Position numbers and translations under genes: made by a program. The notes beneath the pieces are model-generated. The model searched no databases and was not told where the DNA came from. It saw only the letters and a list, made by a program, of their open reading frames with translations. A DNA stretch of 31,913 nucleotides, from assembly GCA_900155495.1 (NCBI GenBank), contig FTLJ01000932.1, positions 1 to 31,913 on the forward strand. Reading direction: 5' to 3'. The DNA is from Porogramme epimiltina. Lineage: Eukaryota > Basidiomycota > Agaricomycetes > Polyporales > Polyporaceae. Below, piece by piece: positions 1 through 10,162 of this stretch (position 1 is its first letter; each line of letters opens with the position of its first letter).

Positions 1-1172
1 CTTCTGCCCCCCTCCCCCGCCTCGAGCCGAACCGCCGGAAACCGTCGGTGGCGGACCTCGGCATGCTCACCCAAGACAAAGAAGCCCCTCCCCCACCCCC
101 ACCGCCGCCGCCCAAGGTGGACCTCGCGTCCGAGATGGACCCCGTCGCACCCTCCACGATCGAGGACCGCCACCACCTCCCGCTCCTGCCACCCGCGATC
201 CCCGCGCTCGTCGTGCCGCGGCCCGCGCGGCAGTCGCGCACGTCCGCGTTCACGTCCGCGTCGACCGCGATCGACGACATGCCGCTCCTCCGGCGCCCGC
301 AGCTGCCCTCGTTCCCGCCGCCGTTCCCGCTCCTCCCGAGCGACGTCGACCGGCACCGCGCGGCCGCGCTCGCGCGCCTCGACGCCGTCGTCTCGGACCC
401 CGCCGCCTCGGCCCCGTTGCTGCCTCCATTGCGGCCGCCGCGCCTCGGCCCCGTGCGCTCCGTGTCGCCCGCGCCGTCCGCGGACTCGCGCTTCAGCCTC
501 GCGTCGACGGGCACGGGCACGGGCACCGCGGGGAGCACCGTCGCGGGGGGCAGCGCGCGGGGCTCGGTGCGCACGTCGCACTCGAAGCGCGCGTCGGGCG
601 CGTCGTCGCTCGTCACGCGCAAGCCCGTGCCGCCGCTCGAGCCGCACCTCGCGCGCGCCTCGCTGCCGCTGCCCCCGCTCGTGCCGTCCTCCGCGTCCGT
701 CGCGTCGTCCGCGTCCTCGTCGACCGTCACGTCCGCCGTGCTCGACGACGTGCCCGCGTCTCCGGGCGTGAGGGCGGGGGCGGGGGCGGAGGACAGGACG
801 CCGACGAAGAGCCCGGGGCCGAGCGTGTACCCCGCGTCGCCGGACGGGACGATCTCTGCGGACGGGATGAGCATCTGGACGGGGCGCTTCTCGGACGGGA
901 GCGCGCTCGCGTGGGGCGCGGCGCGCGCGCTCGACTCGCCCGTGCCGTCGTCGTCAACCTCGCAGATGTACCGCGCGCGCGACAGCGCGTGGTCGTGGGT
1001 GCGCCCGCTCGAGGAGTGGGAGCGCGAACGCGAGCGCGAGCAGCAGCAGCAGCAGCGGCGCAGCAGTCGGCGCCAGTCGGCGGCGAGCAGCACGCTGAGC
1101 TTTGGGGAGATGAAGCCGATGCGGAGCGTGATTCCGGACGTGCCGCCGTTGCCGAAGGAGTACTTGCAGTAA
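1..1172 (+). CDS. Ser/Pro-rich protein of unknown function, C-terminal part
   Basis: The frame is open from the left edge (first complete codon at base 3) to a TAA ending at 1172, so this is the 3' part of a gene that starts outside the window; no start codon should be assigned here. The visible ~390 residues are low-complexity: a run of nine prolines near the left, many Ser/Pro/Ala-rich stretches, short Thr-Gly repeats (about 511-528), a charged Glu/Arg segment followed by five Gln (CAG repeat at 1041-1055), and the end VPPLPKEYLQ. I see no catalytic motif, membrane segment or named domain. Codons are extremely C/G-rich at third positions and CpG-dense, more so than most genes in the window, as in long disordered fungal proteins. 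It could be the disordered tail of a signalling or cytoskeletal protein, but the sequence does not say which. The reading frame is well supported; the function is unknown. Confidence 0.75.
   Translation, partial: SAPLPRLEPNRRKPSVADLGMLTQDKEAPPPPPPPPPKVDLASEMDPVAPSTIEDRHHLPLLPPAIPALVVPRPARQSRTSAFTSASTAIDDMPLLRRPQLPSFPPPFPLLPSDVDRHRAAALARLDAVVSDPAASAPLLPPLRPPRLGPVRSVSPAPSADSRFSLASTGTGTGTAGSTVAGGSARGSVRTSHSKRASGASSLVTRKPVPPLEPHLARASLPLPPLVPSSASVASSASSSTVTSAVLDDVPASPGVRAGAGAEDRTPTKSPGPSVYPASPDGTISADGMSIWTGRFSDGSALAWGAARALDSPVPSSSTSQMYRARDSAWSWVRPLEEWEREREREQQQQQRRSSRRQSAASSTLSFGEMKPMRSVIPDVPPLPKEYLQ
1041..1055 (+). repeat. CAG microsatellite inside the Ser/Pro-rich ORF
   Basis: Five uninterrupted CAG codons encode a short polyglutamine run just after a Glu/Arg-rich segment. 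Such tracts vary in length between strains. Confidence 0.85.
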
Positions 1173-1665
1173 CTTATTGCCCCCCATCGCCCGCGCGACG
1201 CTTTGCGCGCGGGAGGGGCCTGTTGTTTTGTGTTTTCGATTGGACGCTGCCCTTTGCGCTTGCGGGGCGCTGTATTAGTTATTTTTTCTTTCGTGCGTAG
1301 ATGTACTATAGCCATGTCAGCCACGACCCCCTGCACGCCCCCCCTCCCCCCCACACCGCTTGTCGCGTTGTAAACGACCTCTGTCGAGATAGCATAGCGC
1401 CTGGAAAATGTACCCACACTTGCTCAGTCCTGTGTATATGCGATGCACCCTGTTGCGGAAAACAAGCCGCTGTCCACGCCGCCGCCACATGGATAGAAGG
1501 GCGTGTATGTATTATTAGATTAATGAATGTACGAGTGTGGTGTAGATGTCATCTCTGAGCGCAGGGCGAAACCATGCATCTATGGGATATCCGGCGGTAG
1601 ACGACAGAACGACCGGGGTGGTCTTTTTGTCACAGATCCGACAGGAGTGGAAGGGGAGCAATGGC
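1173..1665. other. Convergent intergenic region, no gene seen
   Basis: This lies between the 3' ends of two genes that point toward each other. It should hold both 3' untranslated regions. AT-rich patches around 1275-1300 and 1508-1525 may be part of the upstream gene's 3' end. I found no conserved ORF, RNA gene or repeat. Confidence 0.6.
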
Positions 1666-2712
1666 TCAAGCAGATGGCTCGCTCTTGCTGTCAGGCTGCT
1701 GCGCCTCGGCCTCCTTCATCTTCTTCCCTAAGATCTTCGCGCTGACCTATAGGACCTTTGAGTTGGACGGCGTGCATGCGAGGGACAGATGATATGCACT
1801 CACGTTGCGCATGTGCATCGCCGCACGGTCGACGCCGAACTCCTTGCTCTTCTTGTACTGGTCGAGCGACTCCTCGAGGAAGCCGCAGGCTTCGAGCACG
1901 GCGGCGAGGTTGAACGCGATTTCGCCGTCCTCGGGCGCGAGCGAGGACGCGACACTGGTGATTTTTGGGCATGTTTACGGCAGGGGACTTGTGATGAAGA
2001 GAATACGGGTACGCACCGGAGATGGTGGAGGGCCAGGTCTGGTCTGCTTATGGGCGAAACAATGTATGCACTGGCCAGGTCTGGCACGGAGAATGAGAGG
2101 AGATCACAAACGGCTTTGAACGAAACCCACTCGTGTGTGCATCCGGGCTGGACGGCTGAAGGGTAATCGATTCCTTCCATGCAGCAATTGCCTCGTCAAA
2201 CTCCTCTGAGGGTGCAGTCAGCACCGGGGTGTATCCTTCCCGTAAGTAGAAGAACGCACTGAGGTGGTAGTGGGTCACGCCCAGGTTGAAAAGGCCGCTC
2301 GCGCTGCGCTTCATCTCAACGCTGCGTTTGTAGAGTGCCTGCCCGTACATATGTGAGCCACGCAGGGCATTGGAGGGACGCACGCACCTTGGCTGCCTCG
2401 ACGTCTCCTTCCTCCAGCTTCTGCGTCCCTTCCTCTAGGCATTGCATTGCCTCCACCTCGGCAGGGTTGGAGGCGGAAGAGGTTGCGGTTGTTGAGGTAG
2501 CCCATCCTGAGTATAAGGTTAGGCTGGATGACGTACGGAGTCGCAGCAAACTACTCACGCCTAGATGTGAGCGAAAGAGCACGGTTTGGCCGGATGAGAC
2601 ATGCGCGGTGAGGAGCAGCGATATGCAGGGAGCGCGATGCCGCCGCGACAACTGATCGGGAACGACCCACGGCACTGGCCCGGGCAAGAGAGTGAGCGAA
2701 ACGCGAAGCCAT
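1666..2712 (-). CDS. Mitochondrial TPR-repeat protein
   Basis: A seven-exon model gives 240 residues and closes exactly: 2712-2559, 2506-2388, 2338-2260, 2205-2131, 2080-2017, 1954-1804, 1746-1666. All introns are GT-AG and 49-62 bp. The N-terminus (MASRFAHSLARASAVGRSRS) is rich in Arg, Ser and Ala with no acidic residues, as in a mitochondrial presequence. The rest reads as tetratricopeptide helices, for example KLEEGDVEAAKALYKRSVEM, FNLGVTHYHLKEFDEAIAAW and IAFNLAAVLEACGFLEESLD. It ends with a Lys/Glu-rich tail. TPR proteins are scaffolds for protein contacts; a matrix or inner-membrane role is inferred only from the presequence. I cannot assign an orthologue with a known job. A tRNA gene sits 100 bp upstream on the same strand, so the promoter must overlap or lie beyond it. 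Confidence 0.85.
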
Positions 2713-2804
2713 GATGATGAGTGAGGGGTCGAAAGTCGCGTGCAACGCGTTTCCGCGAGTTTGCTCACGTCGCTCCAGCTCATCAGCGACAACTTTCGGG
2801 TGGG

Positions 2805-2810
2805 AAAAAA
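2805..2810 (-). terminator. RNA polymerase III terminator of tRNA-Val
   Basis: Read on the minus strand, six T residues begin two bases after the 3' end of the tRNA, the usual simple pol III stop signal. Confidence 0.85.
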
Positions 2811-2811
2811 C

Positions 2812-2884
2812 TGATCGAGGCCGGGATCGAACCGACGACCGCTTGTGTGTAAGACAAGAGTGATAACCACTACACCACTCGACC
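2812..2884 (-). tRNA. tRNA-Val (anticodon UAC)
   Basis: The 73-nt minus-strand sequence folds as a full cloverleaf with no intron. The acceptor stem is GGTCGAG/CTCGATC with one G-T wobble and discriminator A. The anticodon stem is CTTGT/ACAAG around loop CTTACAC, giving anticodon TAC (reads GUA, valine). The T arm is GTCGG-TTCGATC-CCGGC. The internal promoter boxes are visible: A box TGGTGTAGTGG and B box GGTTCGATCCC. CCA is not encoded, as expected for a nuclear gene. Confidence 0.95.
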
Positions 2885-3266
2885 ATGTAATTACTCAGAT
2901 ATAGTAGCGGTATCACCAGCAGTCTTTGTATGAGGACCTTCGTCTCATTCGTCGCCTTGGAAGCGCCGATATTACCCTCTGTCCTCGGGCCTTCCACTTC
3001 CTGATGTTCTTCCACGCCATTAAGGTCACTCACGGTTCTATTCCTGGACGCCGTTGGCATATCGCTGTCGAGATGTATCGAGTAGCCCAACTACGACCAC
3101 CACAGCCGTCTCTTCGAGGTAGAGCTCACAAATTAGAGGCACTAGAGGCAAGTTAGAGGGCCAAGCTTAGCATTGGTCAGTGCTGGAGTTTCGGCCATTG
3201 TATTCTTAGCTATCTGGCTCGTACTGATAAGGTTGTTCAACAGAATAAACTGCTCTCCCACTCATA
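2885..3266. other. Intergenic region with a candidate upstream membrane exon
   Basis: This region separates the tRNA from the oxygenase gene. On the plus strand, 3171-3245 can be read as a hydrophobic segment (core SAIVFLAIWLVLIRLF) that looks like a membrane anchor. It has no in-frame ATG directly upstream, but an ATG at 3073 could be joined to it by a GT-AG intron (about 3120-3170). I could not connect it cleanly to the next exon, so it is left out of the gene model. Confidence 0.4.
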
Positions 3267-5103
3267 ATGGTGTTCTATGTGGGCCGCCTGCGACCATTTC
3301 GCTGGTCTGAGGTCAAACACGTCTCCGGATGGGACGATATGCGCTGCGCCTCCAACGGAGACGTCTTCGACGTCCTAGACCATGTATTCGAGTGGGATGA
3401 CGATTGCGTCTCCCCAGATCTGTGCTCGCGGTATGTTGATAGTATAGTATCGGCTTGGTGGGCTATGCTAACCGGACACGTAGGTGGCGTACCGAGGGAG
3501 ATGATGTTTGTGACGCCGCTCTCAGACACGTCTTTTCTCACCCATCGGCTACCGTTGGCAAGGACCTCCTGCAGTCGCTTCAAGATTACGCTTCGGCTAC
3601 AGTAGAGACTGGCCATCCTTCTCCCGTAGACATATTCTTGAATGAAGTTCAGCAGCCACCGCCGCCAGGGCTTCGTGCATCTGGGGAGGATATAGCGCTT
3701 GCTCAAGAGTTATTCCTGGACGACGCCACCCAAATCATGCAAGCACTTCTGCACTACAGTCTTGCCGGTGGATTGGCAAGGTAAATTGAACATTCCTACT
3801 TCTCATGTTTCATCGAGCTAATGAAGTATACCGTCAAGCCCACGGATCGTGAAGACCTTAGAAGCAGTCTCATATCTCGTCCCCCACACAGATAGATTCG
3901 TCTCGCCATTGGACAGCTCCGAAATAGGATCATGCATCTCTCAAGCTACGTCGGATAGAACATTCGTCCGTCTCGTCGAGACCATGCAATTCGTACTCGA
4001 CGTGATGGCATGCACATCTGTGCCTCAACACGAGCCAAGACACGACGATAATGGCGAGCACCCAAGCGAGGCCTCATATCTTTCTCCAGGAGGCGATGGC
4101 TGGAAGTCTGCACTTCGAGTGCGCTTGCTTCATGCTGTGTCTCGTTGGAGAGTGGAGATGCGCTGGAAGAAGGAAGGTTGTCCGAATGCCTTAGATGGTG
4201 TGCCTGTCAGTCAACAGGAGCTCGCTGCAACGTATGTCCCATTAGCGTCGCGTTGTCTCATCAGCTGTCTAATGTGGCCATGCATCTAGTCTTGCAAGCT
4301 TTAGCATCCTTCCCTTGTGGACGCTTCGCCGTCTTCATATCGCGCCCAATTCCCGCACAGCGAGCGCATACCTCGCACTCTGGCGGCACGTCGGGTTCTA
4401 CATGGGAGTTTCACCTACAATCCTTCAACGTTACTTCTCCAACCTGCAAGCCGCGGACAAGTTCACCGTCACAGTCTCCCTCAACCTCTTTTTCGAGGAG
4501 ATCCTCCCATCACCACCGCCCGGTTCCGTTCCCAAGACACACCAGTCCAACGACCCAGACCACCCCACCACCGCCTCGCGCGGCCCCACGATCCCGATCC
4601 TCGTCGCCGTCTCCGGGCGCGCCCCGCTCCACACCACCCTCGCGTACAACATCGCGCTCACGACGCACCTCCTCGGCACCGCGCTCGCGACGCGCGTCGG
4701 CCTCCCGCCCCCGTCCGCCCAGCCGCGCCTCGCGCGCCTCAAGATGCACCTGGCGCTCCTCGCGCAGCGCGCGCCCCACGCGTTCGCGCGGTGGTACCCC
4801 CGCGCGGCGTGGCGCGAGAAGCGGCGCGCGGCGCTGAGGGAGGGCCTCGCGTGCACGGTGCGCTGGTACATGGGCTCGCGCCGGAGTGCGTTCCGCCCAC
4901 GGACGGAGGTGGGGGGCGAGCTTGCGCCGGGGGTGAAGGAGCTCGAGGGCGTGCGCGGGGACCCGGTGCGCGCGCGGGCGCTGACGCGGATGTGGAAGGA
5001 GGTGTTCGTGGAGATGGTGGTCGTGTGTGTGTTGATTGGTGTCGTGGGGGGAGTGGTTGCGTTTCTTGTCACGAGATGGGTAGCCGCGGTGGTGCTATCC
5101 TGA
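3267..5103 (+). CDS. ER-bound oxygenase mpaB / rubber-oxygenase family (DUF2236) protein
   Basis: Exons 3267-3430, 3484-3780, 3839-4231 and 4290-5103 give 555 residues with clean GT-AG joins. The order of motifs matches the mpaB/mpaB'/rubber oxygenase catalytic family: a GDDVCDA segment near residue 60, LHYSLAGGLASPRIVKTLEA spanning the second intron, RLLHA at about 249-253 (a conserved His), then AYLALWRHVGFYMG at about 312-324 and QAADKF. Members carry heme; in mycophenolic acid synthesis mpaB' cleaves a prenyl chain, and latex-clearing proteins cleave polyisoprene. The substrate here is unknown. Residues about 527-548 form a hydrophobic membrane helix near the C-terminus, consistent with ER anchoring. 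The 5' end is uncertain: ATG 3267 is the first in frame, but a possible N-terminal membrane exon lies upstream (3171-3245). The last exon is much more CpG-rich than the earlier ones. Confidence 0.75.
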
Positions 5104-5680
5104 TCTGTGGGGTGATGAGTTGGAGATGGTGAGGTGTACGCTATCCCCTTATACTCAGATGACGATGCTCATCACGATTCTCAGGTATTACAGGCTCGTG
5201 TCTTTGATCTAGTGTAGGACCATTTCGGCAATCAGTTCGTTCACTCCATGTGTCCGCCATGATTTTCTTGGTACGATATTTTTACATCTGTTCACCAACG
5301 CTGGGTACTCTGATTCTCGGGCGGACTGCTGTGTCATATCTTTTGCGGTGCCTCTAAGTTCGGTCGGCGTTCTCAATGCGAATAACCAATACAGACGATG
5401 TTGCCGTCCGACAGCGGCGTATGCAAATACTTTAATCAACCAATGAATCCACTTCCATCCCGAGCCGTCAAGGAGACCCACCCCCAGCACCGCCGGATTC
5501 TAACCTTCCAGTTCTGCGTCGCAGACCCTGCTCAACAACTGTTAGCACATGGCGGTTTGATTCAAAACTGGTGATAATCCTAATTTCTTCCTTCCTTAGC
5601 GACCTGTGCCTCTGCTCGAGGGATCCACAGCCATCATGGGTGCACTAAGAGAGCTCTAGGTCACTCATTAGAATTTTTGA
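5104..5680. other. Intergenic region, no gene seen
   Basis: No conserved reading frame, tRNA or repeat was found. A 93-codon minus-strand ORF at 5209-5490 has no recognisable features and no sensible splice partners, so I treat it as chance. Confidence 0.5.
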
Positions 5681-5681
5681 G

Positions 5682-6240
5682 TTGATGACGTCGACCTCAG
5701 TAGGTATTTCCATCGTTGCGGTGATGCCGGGGTCGGAGCCGCCGCCCCGGCTGAACAAGTCAAGTACGTCCCCTGATATTTCTCTTCTTTTTACCAACTA
5801 TCTGAGCATACAGCTTGGATAAAACCGAGAAGGTGGAACAGTTGGAAGCCTCGAATGTTTCCGCCTCCCGGCTTCTAAGAGAAACTTTTCAAACACGTTC
5901 AACATTGTCGGCTCCGGCATAAAAGTTGATAAAACTAGATCAACCCCAGGCGAGCTGTTCGCTCAGATGGACGACATGGTCCTTGTCATTAGACTGACCA
6001 GACGTGTCGTGTGTTTTGCATTTCTTTCTCCATTAACCACCATCTTACTGCTGCGGATGCAGAATGTCGCAGAACTTTTGAACGCCCGCGACACACTCTC
6101 TGCCGAAGAGGGCCGATGCTGACGAGATTGACAAACTGGCCGCAGACGCAGACCCGACGATCGGCTCCTCGATCCCGCCACACGCCTGGGTTCGCGGAGT
6201 CATCGATCATCCCCTGTCGATACGCCTCTGCTGTGCGGGG
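5682..6240 (+). pseudogene. Probable decayed intron-containing gene, family unknown
   Basis: Several stretches read like protein but do not stay in one frame. An intron with consensus ends (GTACGT to CATACAG, about 5769-5813) joins a segment ending in APAEQV to LDKTEKVEQLEASNVSASRL and RETF. At the T run near 5887 the sense-like frame shifts by one base, continuing as NIVGSGIKVDKT and GELFAQMDD. A second candidate intron (about 5972-6060) leads to NVAELLNARDTLSAEE. After the G run near 6110 the frame shifts again, to ADADEIDKLAADADPTIGSS and PPHAWVRGVIDHPLS. Two homopolymer frameshifts and no sound start suggest a relic, though sequencing errors in a live gene would look the same. I do not recognise the family. 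A foldback element lies directly downstream. Confidence 0.4.
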
Positions 6241-6260
6241 GCCACGCAAACAGGGGGCGG

Positions 6261-6430
6261 CATCAGCAAAAAGTCGGTGTTACAAGTGAGACTTTTGATG
6301 GCTAATTCTCGCTATTTCGGACTATTTCGGACTATTCCCTGCTTTTGAGCACGAAATAGTACGAAATAGCAAGAAATAGCTAGGAATAGTCGACATAAGT
6401 AGTGTTTGTAATGCCGACTTTTTGCTGATG
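6261..6430. mobile_element. MITE-like foldback element (170 bp)
   Basis: The ends are inverted repeats: CATCAGCAAAAAGTCGG at 6261-6277 is exactly mirrored at 6414-6430, and the match continues with few mismatches to about 24 bp (TTACAA is kept on both sides). The interior is also self-complementary, built from tandem CTATTTCG-type units on the left (6310-6342) and their complements on the right (6350-6392), so the whole piece can fold into one long imperfect hairpin. It encodes no protein. This is how non-autonomous DNA elements look in fungal genomes. I do not see a clear target-site duplication in the flanks, so the exact ends and superfamily are open. Confidence 0.7.
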
Positions 6431-6906
6431 GGACCCACATCTAACCCGAAAACTCAACACGGGCCCATGTGGTCCGGCCGCTATTCAAATTCAACTGCCC
6501 TCAATCTCTCTCGCGGGACGCCCAGTTACTCCATTCGAAGCCGCAGGTAATAACGTCAGAACTTTCATCCTGCTTCCATACCTTAAAGTCCACTATAATT
6601 CTCACCCGCCCAACTACTATCTCGCTTATGTCACAGTGAGGCATTCCCGACCGGGGACGGCCCCAGTCGCGGCATTATGTTTGTAGAACGACCAGCCTTC
6701 CATCGCGCTCCCAAATATCCTTAGGCCCGAGGTAGAAGTATTGCCTCACGCCTGTCGTGACGTGTAGCAGCTGAATAATCGAGGTCCGGAGGACCCTATA
6801 TAAAGGCCTTGGGTTTCTTGCATACAACTCAAGTTTAGCTCCATCCACCCCGTGTCCGAACACTCCCAGGTCCTCACACTGACTCTACGGGCACAACTTA
6901 GTCATC
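6431..6906. other. Upstream region of the aldo/keto reductase gene
   Basis: No gene is seen. The downstream half should be promoter and 5' UTR of the reductase, including a TATA box at 6797-6804. Pyrimidine-rich patches occur at about 6560-6620. Confidence 0.5.
6797..6804 (+). promoter_or_regulatory. TATA box of the aldo/keto reductase gene
   Basis: TATATAAA lies 103 bp before the start codon at 6907, a usual distance for a fungal core promoter with a short leader. Confidence 0.6.
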
Positions 6907-8380
<1,474 letters not shown>

Positions 8381-8502
8381 CCGATCTTCCAAGATGTAAT
8401 TGAATGATTCTTCGCTATGGAAAAGGGATTGTTGCATGGGACAAGGATGAATATTGCCCGATCACAGCTGCGAATCCTTGTGTGAATACGTCATGTTATA
8501 CA

Positions 8503-9927
8503 CTATTTTGTATCCCAAATTACACGCATGATACTCCTCCTAACTCCTCGGCTAGTCTCCCAGATCGTCTCAACCCTGCCCTTGGACTCCGACCCTTCAG
8601 TGACCGCGCGTACGAACTCGTTCACCCCGCCACCAACGCCGAAGTACACAAGCTTCGCTGCAACAAGGCATAAGGACCGCTCCTTCGCGAGTTTGTCCAG
8701 ACTGGCTGTAGTGCTCTGCTCCAACGTGAGTTGTGCTGTCGCGTCAGATAAGGCGTCCGGTTCGCGGGTGGAAGGTCTGGTCGCGCGCCGCAGGAGGTTG
8801 ACGAGCGAGGGGAGACTCGCGGGCCGGTAGATCGTCTCGGATGTGAGGATGAGGTCGTACGGCCCGCCTGCACCTGCTACGTCGAACGACGCCCATGACC
8901 CAGAGAAGAATTTGAGGTGGAGACCGTAGGTGTGGAGGCAAGATAGGAAGGCGGAGATAAGTGCGGGGGTGAGGGGGAGTTCGCCTGGCTGTGTCGGGTC
9001 CGCTGGCGGGAGATCGGTGTCGGGGCCGTCCTCGTCCGTCGTAGAAGGTTGCGTAGACGCAAGAGAGGCGCGGAATTCCTCCGCCGCGGGAGACATATCT
9101 GCGTTCGCATAGTGAGTATGAATGCGCACGAGATGCGTTTTGGAGTGCTCAGTCAAAACGCAGCACTGACTACTCACACCATGCAAGTATCACATTCGGA
9201 AGAGTGACCAGACGAAGGACCATCTCGTTGTAGTCCTGCAGATGCACATCTATGTGGCTTTCCTGCGAGGCAGGAGGTCCAGACGAGAAAATCTGATGAA
9301 GTAGGTACAATGACGGCACCGCTGTTCCGCAACCTAGCTTAAAACGGCTCGATCACTGGTCAGCGCGGGGTAAGCAACTCGGAAGTAAATGAGCTTACCT
9401 CAAGGACTCGTCTACGTCTTAGTTCAGTCCCGATGTCGGGTCCATATATTGTGCTCAAACAATCAACAAGATCAAGACTACATTCCCAGGTCTTCAGCCC
9501 TCCCTCGTACACGCCCGGGACGAGATCAGAAGGCGCGTCCAGAAAGTCAATATCAGAGTGACCACTTGCGGGGTTCTCGGCATTCTGAGCGTCTTCCGAC
9601 GAAATCAACTGGAATCGGGCATCGAATAGATCCCTGCGCGACAAGACAACGGTTTGGTTTGAAGTAGTGGGGATGGAGAGCGGAGAAAACGAAATCGCAG
9701 TTGGAAGCGACGACACCTGGACAAAGAAGCGACATTAGGACGTAGTATGAGAGTAAGTCGCTCCTTCTCACAAGCTCTTCAACAGATATTTCCTCTGAAC
9801 TATCTTCGACGCTTGTGGTCTCTTGTGTTGAATATGTTGACGCCGCCGTTCCCTCAAGCTGAAAGAGCTCCGAGTTGGAAGGATCAAGGTCTCCATCTTC
9901 TTCAATATCAAAATTGAACTTGAACAT
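8503..9927 (-). CDS. HPM1: Histidine protein methyltransferase 1 (HPM1/METTL18 family)
   Basis: Four exons (9927-9772, 9716-9399, 9337-9178, 9098-8503) give 409 residues in frame. The N-terminus is acidic and Ser/Thr-rich. The core has the family signature LVPGVYEGGLKTWECSLDLV, then the SAM-binding motif LGCGTAVPS (about 159-167), the acidic HLQDYNEMVLRLVTLPNV loop, and LTSETIYRP (about 296-304), followed by CLVAAKLVYFGVGGG near the C-terminus. In yeast Hpm1 and human METTL18 this enzyme methylates one histidine of ribosomal protein uL3 (Rpl3) in cytosol and nucleus. The same role is inferred here from family. The length is typical for fungi. An insertion rich in Asp/Pro (about 225-252) sits between the DYN loop and LTSET and looks disordered. 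Confidence 0.9.
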
Positions 9928-10119
9928 TCTTCAGGGACGATTGGCTCACAAAAACGTGGTTTTGAGTTGAATGGGATAACTGGTCCCGCATGAACTCGAC
10001 TCCAGAGTCGGGGATGAAAACATTCTCTCTGGGGAAGCTTGGGTTAGGGTCAATGACGTCACTACATACATCTCGCACGCTGGCTATGAACTACGTTGGG
10101 AGCTGCGTGTACCTATCAC

Positions 10120-10127
10120 TATTTAAA
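10120..10127 (+). promoter_or_regulatory. TATA-like box before the unresolved gene
   Basis: TATTTAAA lies about 36 bp before an ATG at 10163. It supports plus-strand transcription into the unresolved spliced gene. Confidence 0.4.
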
Positions 10128-10162
10128 GGGAACGATTGATCGGTAGGCTAAAGACGTCCATA

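Noticed and set aside
911..1300. 129-codon plus-strand ORF overlapping the first gene
   Set aside because: An alternate frame of a CpG-rich low-complexity region; composition is Ala/Arg-rich without features.
2551..3090. 179-codon minus-strand ORF as one protein
   Set aside because: It runs straight through the tRNA-Val gene and its terminator. Only its last part, from the Met at 2712, is real coding sequence.
4431..5072. 213-codon minus-strand ORF
   Set aside because: It overlaps the last exon of the oxygenase gene. The plus frame carries family motifs and a membrane helix; the minus frame shows only compositional bias.
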